Positions 50,084 through 59,724 of a DNA stretch of 64,000 bases are shown here, piece by piece. The notes beneath the pieces were generated by a model. It worked only from the letters and a program-made list of their open reading frames with translations. It was not told the origin of the DNA and did no database searches. A program made the translations under genes and the position numbers. Origin of the DNA: Bacteroidales bacterium (GTDB taxonomy: Bacteria > Bacteroidota > Bacteroidia > Bacteroidales > P3); the NCBI GenBank assembly GCA_017480225.1, contig JAFVBB010000013.1, positions 1 to 64,000 on the forward strand, read 5' to 3'. How positions within the stretch are numbered: the first letter of the stretch is position 1; each line of letters starts with the position of its first letter.

Positions 50084-52969
50084 TCAATCCATGCTGTAAT
50101 AGCGTAATTGCTGCAGATTGGCTCCTTCGGGCATTGTCTCGCCTTGCGAAAGGGGCACGAGCAGCGTATGGTCGGAGGATTGGATGCCGTCAACCGTCAC
50201 GGCCTGGCGCACCATCTCTTCCAGCGTCGCGTCGGCCATTTTGCGCAGCTCCACCATCTCTGCTGCATGACGGCGGCACTGAGCGGTTGCTTCGCCGCCA
50301 AGTTTCAGCAGTTTGCCATACTTGAACATCCTCTCGCCCAGGTTGGGCACAGCCAGTGTGGCCGATGGAAGGTAGAGGTCGGCGTCGACTGCCTTCTTCT
50401 TGATTTCCTTCTCCATTGCTGCAAACTCGTCGCCGGCGCGTCGCAGCGAGGCTATGCTCTGCTTTGTGCCGACGGCGTCTCGGAACGATACGGCCTTGTA
50501 CACTGTGCCGTCGGCGGCCTGCACATAGTCGGTTGACATTGTGTATCCTGGTGCGGCGTGCCGCTGCATGTCGAGGGTGGCATTCCACAGGTCGCTGACG
50601 GCATTGAGGTAGTTGTCCACGTTTTGGTCTCCGCTCATGCGGTCCACCTCCCATACCACCAATGGTTTCTCCTTCTTGGGTTTGCTTTTCTTCTTTTCTT
50701 TCTTGGATTCCTGCGCTTGCGGCCTGGGTGCAGGGGCTGCGGTGGCGGGCTTCTTCTGCCCGGCTATGGGTCTTGACGTCTTGGGCTCGGTGCCGGGAGT
50801 CTGTGGCAGACGCTGTTTGCTGACCTTGAGGTCGTAGAACACGTATTGCCCTGACCTCACGTCGCCGCACTGCATCCAGAACATCAGCTGCTCGCAACGG
50901 TTGATCGGCACTGTGTAGGTGGTGGGCTGCATCTTGTCGGAGAGGGTTATCTCGGCCACTTGATGCTGGTCGGCAATGACGTAGAGAGTCACCGGGGGCG
51001 CATCGTGCTTGCCTCCGATCATCTCGTCGAAGGGGTCGACGTACACCGATTTGTTGGCCACGGTGAAGGTCACGCTCTCGTATTCCCTGTATGGATTAAA
51101 GGCTGCCATCGACGATTGGTGGCCCTTCTCGTCGCACACCGCCAGGTCGATTCCGGCCGCAAACACCGGCGTGAACATCAGGCACAGAGCGCGTGTGAAG
51201 GTCATGTCCTCGAATCCCAGCGGAATATTGGTCTCGAGCATGAACCCTTTGTATATCTTGCTGCCATCCTTCATCTGGAAGAACTCGCGTTGCGACGAGC
51301 CGTTCTTGAAGCAGTCGTTGAAGTCGAAGTCGGTGAGGGTGCTCAGGTAGCGTCCCACAAAGTGGAAGTATGGGCGCTTGCAGAGGTCTATGAGGTCGGC
51401 AGTCTCCGGGCATTCCGGCTTCTCGTGCACGAAGAGGTTGTTATCCACCACCTTGCCACGGTACAGCACCACATCGGCTATGCCGAAGTACACCTGCTTC
51501 GACTCGCCGTTGCCGGGTTTCTCGAAGCGTAGTGTGCGGCAGCGGTTTATGGGCAGCTCGAAGTGCTGGTTGGGCCATGTGGCATGGATGGTGGTCTCCA
51601 GGATCAGTTTGTCGTCGGCGTAGACGCGGATGATGTCGTCGTTGAGCACGCGGTGTTGCGTCAGGCAGCCTGCAGTGAAACTCACGTAGTCGTATTCGCC
51701 CGCCAGGTCAAATGCGGCATACGCGTTGATGTTGTCGTCAAACAGGGTGGTGCCTGTGGTGAGGATGAAGCCTTCCCAGAACTGCACGCCGCCCATGGAA
51801 AATGTGTAGTGGCGTGTGGATCCGTCGAAGTAAGTGTTGCTGTTCTTGGCCACGCCGCGCACCGAGTAGGGCTTGATGTTCGAACACATGCGGCACACGT
51901 CGGGCAACTTGCTGATACGCTCCTTCGAGCCGTTGTGAATTCCGGCCTGTGGCACCGAGGCGTCGCCTGCCTGATAGGCGGTGATGTCGACCACGCCGAA
52001 AGTGAGCCCGCCCAGGAAGTCGCCCCCTTCGTCGATGCTGTGGAACGACAGCTGGTTCACCCCGCTCACATCGATTACCACCTGCTCGGCCAGGTCTTTC
52101 TGCGTGATGCGCTTTTCGAACAGTATCTTGCCGTCGCCTTTCACAGTGAGCCACCCGGTGAAGTTGGAGCTTTGGTTGTCGCGCGGGCCAACGATGAAGG
52201 CCACCTTGTCATACTTTTTCTGCAGCCAGAAGTAGGCCCACGCGGTGTTGTTTCCGGCAAGGGCCTGGTCGGCGGTGAACCGGAGCCCGGACGTGTACTC
52301 CACGCGGTTGATGCTGATGCTTGGTTCGTGTTGGCAGTCGTCGGCGTCGCGTTGGGTGATGGCGGCCACCCACCCGGTGTGGAGTATGTAGTAGGGCCAC
52401 AGTTGGTCTACCATCTTGGCGCGTTTTGACGTTATTGCGGCCAGCGGGTTGGAGGCTGCCGTGGGCTTTTGCCCGGCTTTCCACAGCCTCACCGCCCCGA
52501 AGGCCAGCTCGGTCTCGCCGCGCAGCACCTCGAAGCGCACGTCCTGCGCGCCCTTCACGTCGAGCACCACCTCGCGGGGCGCGTCGTGGTCCCACACCAC
52601 CTCGTCAAACAGTGTCTCACCGTCGGCGCTGACCGTCACAATCACGTTCTTCGAGTCGCCTGCCGAGTTTGGGTTGTCAGGACCCACCACGAAACTCAGC
52701 TTTTCGTATGTTCCGCCCAGGTGGAAGACCGCGTGCCCGCCGGGGTCGTCGGCCGAGATGAGGCCTCCCTGCCCGGTTTTCAGCTTGAAGCCGCCCTTGT
52801 AGTCGTAGCGGGCTATGCGCAGCGCCTTGTCGGTGGAGCGGAAGCCCTGGTAGCGTCGCTGCGATGTCGGTTTCATGACGTCGGCCATGTACACTTGCGC
52901 CCGTGCGGCGGGCAGCGCCATCATTGCGACCATTGCGGCCAGTAGCAGTCTTTTCGTTGTTTTCTTCAT
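50084..52969 (-). CDS. Exported multi-domain protein with NPCBM-like modules
   Basis: 961 residues, signal peptide MKKTTKRLLLAAMVAMMALPAARAQ. Three or four modules resemble the NPCBM carbohydrate-binding fold: GGTYEKLSFVVGPDN with VTVSADGETLFDEVV, QKKYDKVAFIVGPRDNQ with VKGDGKILFEKRI, and DLAGEYDYVSFTAG with VYADDKLILETTI. After residue ~735 a Pro/Ala/Lys linker (KKEKKKSKPKKEKP) leads to a helical C-terminal domain. No catalytic motif is visible. It is likely a surface or periplasmic glycan-binding protein. Confidence 0.8.
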   Translation of the reverse strand: MKKTTKRLLLAAMVAMMALPAARAQVYMADVMKPTSQRRYQGFRSTDKALRIARYDYKGGFKLKTGQGGLISADDPGGHAVFHLGGTYEKLSFVVGPDNPNSAGDSKNVIVTVSADGETLFDEVVWDHDAPREVVLDVKGAQDVRFEVLRGETELAFGAVRLWKAGQKPTAASNPLAAITSKRAKMVDQLWPYYILHTGWVAAITQRDADDCQHEPSISINRVEYTSGLRFTADQALAGNNTAWAYFWLQKKYDKVAFIVGPRDNQSSNFTGWLTVKGDGKILFEKRITQKDLAEQVVIDVSGVNQLSFHSIDEGGDFLGGLTFGVVDITAYQAGDASVPQAGIHNGSKERISKLPDVCRMCSNIKPYSVRGVAKNSNTYFDGSTRHYTFSMGGVQFWEGFILTTGTTLFDDNINAYAAFDLAGEYDYVSFTAGCLTQHRVLNDDIIRVYADDKLILETTIHATWPNQHFELPINRCRTLRFEKPGNGESKQVYFGIADVVLYRGKVVDNNLFVHEKPECPETADLIDLCKRPYFHFVGRYLSTLTDFDFNDCFKNGSSQREFFQMKDGSKIYKGFMLETNIPLGFEDMTFTRALCLMFTPVFAAGIDLAVCDEKGHQSSMAAFNPYREYESVTFTVANKSVYVDPFDEMIGGKHDAPPVTLYVIADQHQVAEITLSDKMQPTTYTVPINRCEQLMFWMQCGDVRSGQYVFYDLKVSKQRLPQTPGTEPKTSRPIAGQKKPATAAPAPRPQAQESKKEKKKSKPKKEKPLVVWEVDRMSGDQNVDNYLNAVSDLWNATLDMQRHAAPGYTMSTDYVQAADGTVYKAVSFRDAVGTKQSIASLRRAGDEFAAMEKEIKKKAVDADLYLPSATLAVPNLGERMFKYGKLLKLGGEATAQCRRHAAEMVELRKMADATLEEMVRQAVTVDGIQSSDHTLLVPLSQGETMPEGANLQQLRYYSMD

Positions 52970-52996
52970 GTCCCTGGGTGTTGCGTGTTGCCGTCG

Positions 52997-53434
52997 CTAT
53001 TCGTCGCCGCTCTGCTCGTCGTCTGGCGCGAACTCCTGCTGTTCGGGCGGCTCGGGGTTGATGAAGTCCTTCACGAGGTAGCCCTTGTACACATCCTTGA
53101 TTTGCTGCATGAAGGCATAGGCCTCGAGCCTGGTGCGGAAGTCGCCCACCTTCACCTTGAAGTTTGGCTCGTCAAACACGATGTAGGCCTGCACCGAGGG
53201 GTAGTCGGCGCGGAAGCGGTCGCGCAGGTTGAAGGCGCTCTGCTTGCCTCCCGTCCCGCTGAACGAGGCTATCTGCACCCTGTAGCCCTGCACCGTGCGG
53301 GTGCGGCTGGCCAGCTCCACATGCTTCTCCACCATCTGCCCGGCCTTGGTGTCGCCCACCACGGTGAGCCTGCCCTGCTGCGCCGCCGCCGTCATGCAGA
53401 GGCCGGCCAGCGCCAATAAAACCAGTCGTTTCAT
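52997..53434 (-). CDS. SPOR-domain protein
   Basis: 145 residues from the MKRLVLLAL start; a longer start is possible. Signal peptide, then a SPOR domain: GYRVQIASFSG, PSVQAYIVFDEPNFKVKVGD and EAYAFMQQIKDVY. SPOR domains bind glycan strands stripped of stem peptides at division sites. An acidic tail ends the protein. It starts 27 bases before the 961-residue gene and 15 bases after the universal stress gene, all minus strand. Confidence 0.88.
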   Translation of the reverse strand: MKRLVLLALAGLCMTAAAQQGRLTVVGDTKAGQMVEKHVELASRTRTVQGYRVQIASFSGTGGKQSAFNLRDRFRADYPSVQAYIVFDEPNFKVKVGDFRTRLEAYAFMQQIKDVYKGYLVKDFINPEPPEQQEFAPDDEQSGDE

Positions 53435-53448
53435 TGCTGTTGTTGTTG

Positions 53449-54270
53449 TCAATAGTTGGCGGTGTCGGCCAGCACCTTCTGCGGGCGCACCGTAAGCACC
53501 GGTATCTTGCTTTCGTTGATCATCTGCTGCGCGTAGGTGCCCATGATGAGGCTTGTCAGGCGCGACTCCTGCTCGGTCATTATCGTGATGAGGTCTGCCC
53601 CGATGCTGTTGGCATAGTCGAGCGTGGCGGAGGTGACGTTGCCCTTCACCTCGACAAATTTCGTCACGTAGCTCACCTCGGCCTTGTCAAGGTAGCGCTG
53701 CACGAAGCCCACATAGCCGTTCACGATGCGGCGCACGTCGGCCACCGTCGAGGTGTAGAGCCCCAGCAGGTGTATGGTGGCTCCGAAGTTTTTGGCAAAC
53801 AGAGCCGCCTGCGCCACCTTCTGGCGCGTGTCGTCGCTGCTGTCGATGGGCACCACCACGCTCTCCAGCCGCTTGTGGAAGTTGAAGTCCTCGCGCACAA
53901 TCAGCACCGGCGCCGGGCTCTGCTCTATGGTGCGGTAACTGTTGCGGCCCAGCAGGCTCTTCTTCATGCCGCTCATGCCGTGCGTGCCCACCACGAGCAG
54001 CGCGGCGTTGTCGGCTTTCACCTGCTCCACCAGTTGGTCGGCTGGGTTGCCCTCGCGCACCGTGTATTCCAGCTTGATGCCGGCCAGCAGGTGCCCCACA
54101 GCGTCGATGCGCCGCTCTATCTCAGCGCGGATTGGAGCCTCGTCCTCTTTCTTCTCCTTCACGTAGACAAGCCTTATGTCGCTCTGCCAACGGTTTGCCA
54201 CGTCTATTGCCAGGTCGACCGCGTAGGCCGATCCCGACGAAAAGTCAAATCCTACAACCACTCGGTTCAT
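53449..54270 (-). CDS. Tandem universal stress protein
   Basis: 273 residues, cytosolic, two UspA folds. The first contains VVVGFDFSSGSAYAV and VVGTHGMSGMKKSLLGRN (the nucleotide loop GxxGxxxxxxGS-type region); the second contains VVVPIDSSDDTRQK and IIMTEQESRLTSLI-like sequence (here ITIMTEQESRL). Such proteins bind ATP or AMP under stress. First gene of the run with SPOR and NPCBM proteins. Confidence 0.92.
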   Translation of the reverse strand: MNRVVVGFDFSSGSAYAVDLAIDVANRWQSDIRLVYVKEKKEDEAPIRAEIERRIDAVGHLLAGIKLEYTVREGNPADQLVEQVKADNAALLVVGTHGMSGMKKSLLGRNSYRTIEQSPAPVLIVREDFNFHKRLESVVVPIDSSDDTRQKVAQAALFAKNFGATIHLLGLYTSTVADVRRIVNGYVGFVQRYLDKAEVSYVTKFVEVKGNVTSATLDYANSIGADLITIMTEQESRLTSLIMGTYAQQMINESKIPVLTVRPQKVLADTANY

Positions 54271-54370
54271 GTCAGTAATGTTTTTGCTGTGGCACTGTGT
54301 TGTGCCACAATGGTTTGTAATAGGTTGTCAAGTTGCTCGCGCCCTGCGTTGGGGGCGGCTGTTCTGTTTG

Positions 54371-54402
54371 CAAATGTACTAATCTTTTCCCTTTCTGCCA
54401 AA
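54371..54402 (-). promoter_or_regulatory. Promoter of the universal stress protein operon
   Basis: On the minus strand TTTG, 20 bases, TACATTTG, with a leader of about 95 bases. Confidence 0.75.
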
Positions 54403-54510
54403 TTTATTTGACAGTTTCTTTATGCGTCTGATTCATAGCGTGTTACCTATTGTAGACTGGTGGGGGTAGAAGTGCTGTGTCTAAATGCCTGATAATCTGC
54501 GTTAAGGCAA

Positions 54511-54582
54511 GACCAACTCCTACTCAACTCCTACTCATCTACTACCCAACACCTACTCATCGCCTGCATGAGTAGGTGTTGG
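54511..54582 (+). repeat. TAGGAGTTG-unit repeat, copy 2, with 15-bp hairpin
   Basis: Starts GACCAACTCCTACTCAACTC. The end folds: CCAACACCTACTCAT pairs perfectly with ATGAGTAGGTGTTGG around CGCCTGC (54546-54582). The first 29 bases equal the reverse complement of copy 1. It lies between the divergent universal stress and phosphoesterase genes. Confidence 0.88.
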
Positions 54583-54644
54583 TATGGCTATAGTATAGTC
54601 TTGTCATGGTGGTGACATGCCGACAGTGCCTGCCTGTGGCTGCG

Positions 54645-54684
54645 CAATAAAAGCGGCGGCGGCGCGTTGACAGTGGCAGAAAGA
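54645..54684 (+). repeat. CAATAAAA-type motif before the phosphoesterase gene
   Basis: CAATAAAAGCGGCGG, then CGGCGCGTTGACAGTGGCAG, 97 bases before the ATG. Nearly identical to the motif at 35540. Confidence 0.6.
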
Positions 54685-54741
54685 ATCCCGGCCGCCGCGG
54701 TGGCGCCGGGCTGTGATTGTGAAAACCAAAGCTGACTGGCA

Positions 54742-55251
54742 ATGAAACGCATCGGTGTGCTTTCCGACACCCACGGCACGGTGCCGCCGCAGGTGTACTC
54801 ATTCTTCAAGGACTGCGACGAGCTGTGGCACGCGGGCGACATCGGCCCCGGGGTGCTCGACGAGTTGCGCTCATGGAAAGAGGTGAGGGCTGTGTGGGGC
54901 AACTGCGACAGTTTCTCGCTGCACTATGAGCTCGACGAGACGGCCTTCTTCGTCGTCGAGGGGCAGCGGGTCTTGATGACCCACATCGGGGGCTGGCCCG
55001 GGCACTATCCCTACGCCTTGCGGCGCAGGCTGGAACTGGCCAGACCCGACATCTTCGTGTGTGGCCACAGCCACATCCTCAAGGTGATGTACGACCACGA
55101 GCTGGGCTTCCTGCACATCAATCCCGGCGCGGCAGGCCGCCAGGGGTTGCACCGCACGTCGACGCTGGTGCGCTTTGTGCTCGACCCTGAGCCGAAGGGA
55201 CTTGAGATTATGGATTTTGCGAAGGGCGGCGCGGCGGCAGCTGGGCAATGA
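54742..55251 (+). CDS. Small metallophosphoesterase (YfcE/MJ0936-like)
   Basis: 169 residues, cytosolic. Metal-binding motifs run in order: SDTHG (Asp-x-His), HAGDIG, WGNCD, and MTHIGG and GHSH near the end. The family hydrolyses phosphodiesters; the substrate is unknown. Its end overlaps the convergent EamA gene by about 40 bases. Confidence 0.92.
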   Translation: MKRIGVLSDTHGTVPPQVYSFFKDCDELWHAGDIGPGVLDELRSWKEVRAVWGNCDSFSLHYELDETAFFVVEGQRVLMTHIGGWPGHYPYALRRRLELARPDIFVCGHSHILKVMYDHELGFLHINPGAAGRQGLHRTSTLVRFVLDPEPKGLEIMDFAKGGAAAAGQ

Positions 55252-56107
55252 CCACACCGGCCACTGTCACCGCGATGCCCGCCAGCTTGTGCCAGCCGAA
55301 GGTCTCCTGCCCCAGCAGCAGCGCGGCCACCAGCGAGAAGATGGGAATGGCGTTGTTGAAGATGCAGGCGCGCGAGGCTCCCAGCACGCGCACTCCGTGG
55401 TTGTAGCCGGCATAGGCCAGCGTGGAGCAGCATATCCCCAGGGCCAGCAGCAGGGCCAGCATCTTTGGGCTCCACGAGAGCAAGGGCAGGCTGCCCGCGT
55501 CGAGCACAAGCACCAGCGGCAGGAAGTAGACCAGCCCGATGAGATTCTGCCATGTGGTGATCACGATGGGGTTGTAGTGGTCCACCACCTTGACCAGCAG
55601 TAGTGTGTATACGATGGCTATGATTACCGCCCCGGCCAGGAAGAGCAGCCCCCGCGGATTGCCCTCGAAGCCGTCGCCCCCGAGCAGCATCACCGACACT
55701 CCCGCCAGCGACATCACCACGCCCACCAGTAGCGGCAGCCCGATGCGTGTGCGGTAGGCCGCCCACATGCCGAATGGCACGAAGAGGGGTATGGTGGCAA
55801 TCACCACCGACGCCAGCGAGCCGCTGACCATCTTCACGCCGGTGGTCTCGCACAGGTGGTAGATGAAGGGCTCGCACAAGGCCAGCAGCAGGAACCATTT
55901 GATGTCCTCGCGCCGGGGCAGGCTCAGCCGCCGCGTCAGCGCCAAGGCCGGCACCATCACCGCCGAGGCCACGGCCAGCCGCAGGAAAATCAGCGTGGTG
56001 ACCATCATGTGCGGCTCGGAAAGGAAAAGCTCTTTTGTGAAAATGAAGCTGACGCCCCAAAAGACGGTGCTTGCCACCAGCACCAGATAGGTGACTGATC
56101 TCTTCAT
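55208..56107 (-). CDS. EamA/DMT-family transporter
   Basis: 299 residues, ten membrane helices in two EamA repeats: VFWGVSFIFTKELFL (first) and LLLVKVVDHYNPIVI (second), with an LIGLVYFLPL segment. DMT proteins export amino acids or metabolites. It begins 3 bases after the BamA-like stop and ends opposite the phosphoesterase gene. Confidence 0.9.
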   Translation of the reverse strand: MKRSVTYLVLVASTVFWGVSFIFTKELFLSEPHMMVTTLIFLRLAVASAVMVPALALTRRLSLPRREDIKWFLLLALCEPFIYHLCETTGVKMVSGSLASVVIATIPLFVPFGMWAAYRTRIGLPLLVGVVMSLAGVSVMLLGGDGFEGNPRGLLFLAGAVIIAIVYTLLLVKVVDHYNPIVITTWQNLIGLVYFLPLVLVLDAGSLPLLSWSPKMLALLLALGICCSTLAYAGYNHGVRVLGASRACIFNNAIPIFSLVAALLLGQETFGWHKLAGIAVTVAGVVIAQLPPRRPSQNP

Positions 56108-56110
56108 CGG

Positions 56111-58477
56111 TCAGAAAGGATAGTTTATTCCGAAATTGGTTACAATTTGGTTGAATCGCCAGTGCGGCGGGCGGAAGCGCTCGGCGCTTGCGAAGCCGGG
56201 GTCGTAGAGGGGCAGGGCGAAGTCGACCCGCAGGGTGGCTATGCGCACCTTCAGTCGCAGTCCGGCGCCGACGCCCACGGCCACCTCTGAGGGGATGCTG
56301 TTCCATTTCAGCTCGCCGCCCGCGTACTCGTCGGAGCGGTTCATCAGCCACACGTTGCCCATGTCGGCGAACACCGCCCCCTCGACGATGCTCACTATCG
56401 GGAAGCGCCCCTCGAGGTTGAGCACCATCTGAAGGTCGCCCACACGCTCGAGCATGGCGTCGGTGTTGGCGAAGCTGCCTGGTCCCAGCCGCCGCAGCTG
56501 CCATGCGCGCATCGTGGTCCCGCCCCCGCCAAAGAAGCTTTTCTCGTAGGGCATGGCCACCGAGTTGCCGTAGGGCGCCCCGACTCCCAGCAGAAGCCGC
56601 GCCACCAGCGTCGAGCCCTTGCCGATGTAGTGGTAGCGGGTCCACTCGGCTCCCAGCCTGACGTACTGCGAGAACGGCACTCCGAACAACTGGCGCACGC
56701 CGTTGCTGTCGGTCGGCACCCCGGCCAGGCTTCCAAGTCCGGCCAGCAGGTTGCCCGCGCTCTCCACGCTGAGGTGCAGGTTGGTGAAGTCGGCGCGTGT
56801 GCCGAACTGCTGGGTGGTGTAGTTGTAGTCGTAGCGTGCCGCCAGTATGAAGTGGCTGCTGTATTGGTACTTCATCCTCAGGTCGCTCACGCTGCGCAAC
56901 CGGGCCGCGAAGGCATCGTCGAGCGAGAGCATCCGCACGAAGGTGAGCTCTATGGGAAGCAGCTGGTTGGAGGCTTGGCGCGAGTGGCTCCAAGTGTAGC
57001 CGAATGAGGTGTTGGCCAGCACGCGCTCGTAGTAGTAGCGGTATTGGTAACTGCCACCGAGGCCCACCAGCGTGTGGGGTTTGACGCGCTGCCACAGCAG
57101 TTGCTGCGTGAACGGCAGCAGAAGGGAGGGCATGTCGAGCGAGGCGTCGAGCCCGGCCTCGAAAGCCGAGAAGTTGTCGTAGAAGCCGCCGCCTGCGTGC
57201 GAGAAAGCCAGCTTGGGTAGCTCGAAGAGCAGCGAGCCCTTCACCTTCAGTTGCTCGGCGCCGCCGAAGAGGTTGCGGTGGCGGTATTCAAGTGCGGTCT
57301 CGATGCCCATGTTGCCGCCTGCCAGGAATCCCGCCGAGTCGTTGCTGCCGAGCGGCGAGGCATTGGTCAGCTCGAGCGAGAGCGACAGGCGTTGCTGTGT
57401 GGCGCTGATGAGGTGCACGTGGGCGTCGACAAGCGGCAGGCTGTCGCTGCTGGAGGGTGATTCGGTGAAGTCGATGTTGATGTACTTGAAGTTGCGCAGC
57501 GACAGCATCGAGTTGTAGGTGTTGTTTATATAGCGCGGGCGGTAGGTCATGCCGGGGAACAGCATCAGCGAGCGGCTTATCACGCGCGGGCTGATGGTCA
57601 TCGGCGACGAGTGCACATAATGGAAGTCCACGATGCGGCGCGGGGTGGGGTAGGTGTAAATCAGTGTGTCGTAGGCTGTGGCTGTGCTGTTGCGCAGGGC
57701 TGTGGTGCTGTTGGGGTAGACGAAGATGTTGTTTATGTGGTACACGCGAAGGTTGCGGCTGTCTACCACCACATCGATGCTCAAATGGCTTGAAGAGTAG
57801 GTGGTGTCGACCACGAAGCCCACCATGTCGGCTGCCGCACGGTAGTATCCGGCCTCGCGCAGGTTGGTGACCAGGCGTGTGCGTTCGGCTGCAAGCAGCT
57901 CCTGGTCGTAGGGCAGGCCAGCCTTCAGGGGCGAGTCGGGCTCCCACTCGGCCAGCAGCCGTGCCACACTGTTGTCGTCGGTGCGGTAGGTCACCTCGTC
58001 AACCATGTACCGCTGGCGGGCTTTCACGCGGTAGGCCACGCTGATGTTGTGTTCCGTCATTGCCAGGGTGTCGAAGCTGACCGTGCTGCCGAAGCAGCCC
58101 TTGCTTTCCAGCAGGTCGCGCAGCTGGCGCGCGGTGCGCCGGGCCTGTCCCTCGTCGTAGACGCGCGGTGCCTGCCCAAGCCGCCGGAAGTAGCGGCCTA
58201 TGAACGAGTTGTCATTGGGGTGTGCCACGCCGTACACGCCCATGCCGACCCGCAGCCAGTCTATGCCCAGCACCTTGGAGTTGGGCTTCTGCGTGTAGTA
58301 GTTGCGCGCACCGCGCATTACGTCGGCCACCTCGGGCGGCACGTCTGTGCTGTCGCTCATGCTCACGTCGAGAACATTCTTGTAGAGCACATGCTCGCCC
58401 TCGGGCACGTAGCGGTATGTGTAGCACGAGGCGAAGAGCGTAGATAGGAGCAGAATATATAGAGACCGGTGTTTCAA
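56111..58477 (-). CDS. BamA/TamA-family outer-membrane lipoprotein
   Basis: 788 residues. The lipobox is LFASCYT; YRYVPEGEHVLYKN follows, typical of this Bacteroidota group. POTRA-like domains span residues ~25-390. The C-terminal barrel shows RVGDLQMVLNLEGRFP and FADMGNVWLMN and ends in TNFGINYPF with a terminal Phe. Such proteins insert or export other envelope proteins, but this is not the essential BamA type. Its end overlaps the waaA start by 4 bases. Confidence 0.9.
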   Translation of the reverse strand: MKHRSLYILLLSTLFASCYTYRYVPEGEHVLYKNVLDVSMSDSTDVPPEVADVMRGARNYYTQKPNSKVLGIDWLRVGMGVYGVAHPNDNSFIGRYFRRLGQAPRVYDEGQARRTARQLRDLLESKGCFGSTVSFDTLAMTEHNISVAYRVKARQRYMVDEVTYRTDDNSVARLLAEWEPDSPLKAGLPYDQELLAAERTRLVTNLREAGYYRAAADMVGFVVDTTYSSSHLSIDVVVDSRNLRVYHINNIFVYPNSTTALRNSTATAYDTLIYTYPTPRRIVDFHYVHSSPMTISPRVISRSLMLFPGMTYRPRYINNTYNSMLSLRNFKYINIDFTESPSSSDSLPLVDAHVHLISATQQRLSLSLELTNASPLGSNDSAGFLAGGNMGIETALEYRHRNLFGGAEQLKVKGSLLFELPKLAFSHAGGGFYDNFSAFEAGLDASLDMPSLLLPFTQQLLWQRVKPHTLVGLGGSYQYRYYYERVLANTSFGYTWSHSRQASNQLLPIELTFVRMLSLDDAFAARLRSVSDLRMKYQYSSHFILAARYDYNYTTQQFGTRADFTNLHLSVESAGNLLAGLGSLAGVPTDSNGVRQLFGVPFSQYVRLGAEWTRYHYIGKGSTLVARLLLGVGAPYGNSVAMPYEKSFFGGGGTTMRAWQLRRLGPGSFANTDAMLERVGDLQMVLNLEGRFPIVSIVEGAVFADMGNVWLMNRSDEYAGGELKWNSIPSEVAVGVGAGLRLKVRIATLRVDFALPLYDPGFASAERFRPPHWRFNQIVTNFGINYPF

Positions 58478-59724
58478 GGCTTGGCCAATGGAAGGATGAT
58501 GTCTGTGCTGCCGAGGTTGCGGCGCATCAGTGTGCGGCAGGCCTCGGTGGCAGCGTCGTAGGGTGCCCCGCTGTCAAGCAGCGGCAGCAGGGCCTGCTTC
58601 ATTTGGTCGGCGTCCTCGACAGTCCAGCCTCCGCCGAGTGCCAGTATGTCGTGTGCCTCTTGGAACTTGCTGTAGTTCGGGCCGAATATTACAGGCTTGC
58701 CGAAAGCTATTGCCTCAAGCGTGTTGTGTATGCCCACACCAAATCCGCCGCCAATGTAGGCCACGCGGGCGTATCGGTAGAGGCGCGACAGCAGCCCTAT
58801 ATTGTCCACTATCAGGACTCTTGCCGAGGGGTCGCCGTTGCCGCTTTTCAGTTCGGAGTAAAGCACGGTGCTTCCGGGCAGTGAGCGCAGTGACTCCACG
58901 TGGGCACGGCTGACCACATGCGGAGCCACCACCCACCGCACAGGCAAGGCTTCCTCTGATTGCATCACCTCGGCCAGCAGACGCTCATCGGGCGGCCAGG
59001 TGCTTCCGGCCACCACAACAGGAGCCTCCGCCGGCCCGGCCTCAAGCCATCGCTCGGTGACCTCGTCGGCAGCAGCCTCGCGGGCAATCTGGTTCACGCG
59101 GTCGTAACGGGTGTCGCCCGCAAGGCTCACCTCTGTGAAGCCGTGGACGCGCAGCAGTTGCAGCGACTGCTCGTTCTGCACAAAGATGTGGCGGTAGCCT
59201 GTGCGCAGCTGGAGCAGGAACCATCGCCCCCAGGGGCGGAAAAAGTATTGCCCCGGACGAAATATTGCAGAGAAGATGTAGACCGGAGCCTCCTGCCGCT
59301 TGCGCATGGCGTGCAGGTAGTTGAACCAGTGGTCATACTTGACGAAATATGCGGCGCAGGGCCTGCATGTGCCGATGAATCGGCCCACGTGCCACGGTAG
59401 GTCGGGCGGCAGGTAGCACACCACCTCGGCGTGGCGGTAGTTCTTGCAGGCCTCATAGCCAGAAGGCGAGAAGAATGTGAGCACCACCTGATACTGGCTG
59501 TTTTCCGCGCGGAAGCGCTCAATCACAGGCCTTGCCTGCTCAAACTCACCCATGCTCGACGCGTGGAACCAGGCCACAGGGCGCTCCTGGTCAAGGGATG
59601 CCGCCTTGTCGCGCCACTGTCGCCAGCCCTGCACCATCAGTCTGGCCTTGTGGTGGCCGAACATTGCCACCACTCTGATGCCGAGGGTGTAGAGGAGTAT
59701 GCCGAGGGTGTAGAGGGCTCGCAT
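58474..59724 (-). CDS. waaA: Kdo transferase
   Basis: 416 residues from the ATG giving MRALYTLGILLYTLGIRV, a membrane anchor. WFHASSMGEFEQARPVIE is the family N-terminal signature, and VVAGSTWPPDE and YIGGGFGVGIHN-TLEA-type segments follow in order. It transfers Kdo from CMP-Kdo to lipid A at the inner membrane. Start and upstream stop share one base (TGATG). The Kdo supply genes kdsD and kdsA are elsewhere in this window. Confidence 0.95.
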   Translation of the reverse strand: MRALYTLGILLYTLGIRVVAMFGHHKARLMVQGWRQWRDKAASLDQERPVAWFHASSMGEFEQARPVIERFRAENSQYQVVLTFFSPSGYEACKNYRHAEVVCYLPPDLPWHVGRFIGTCRPCAAYFVKYDHWFNYLHAMRKRQEAPVYIFSAIFRPGQYFFRPWGRWFLLQLRTGYRHIFVQNEQSLQLLRVHGFTEVSLAGDTRYDRVNQIAREAAADEVTERWLEAGPAEAPVVVAGSTWPPDERLLAEVMQSEEALPVRWVVAPHVVSRAHVESLRSLPGSTVLYSELKSGNGDPSARVLIVDNIGLLSRLYRYARVAYIGGGFGVGIHNTLEAIAFGKPVIFGPNYSKFQEAHDILALGGGWTVEDADQMKQALLPLLDSGAPYDAATEACRTLMRRNLGSTDIILPLAKP

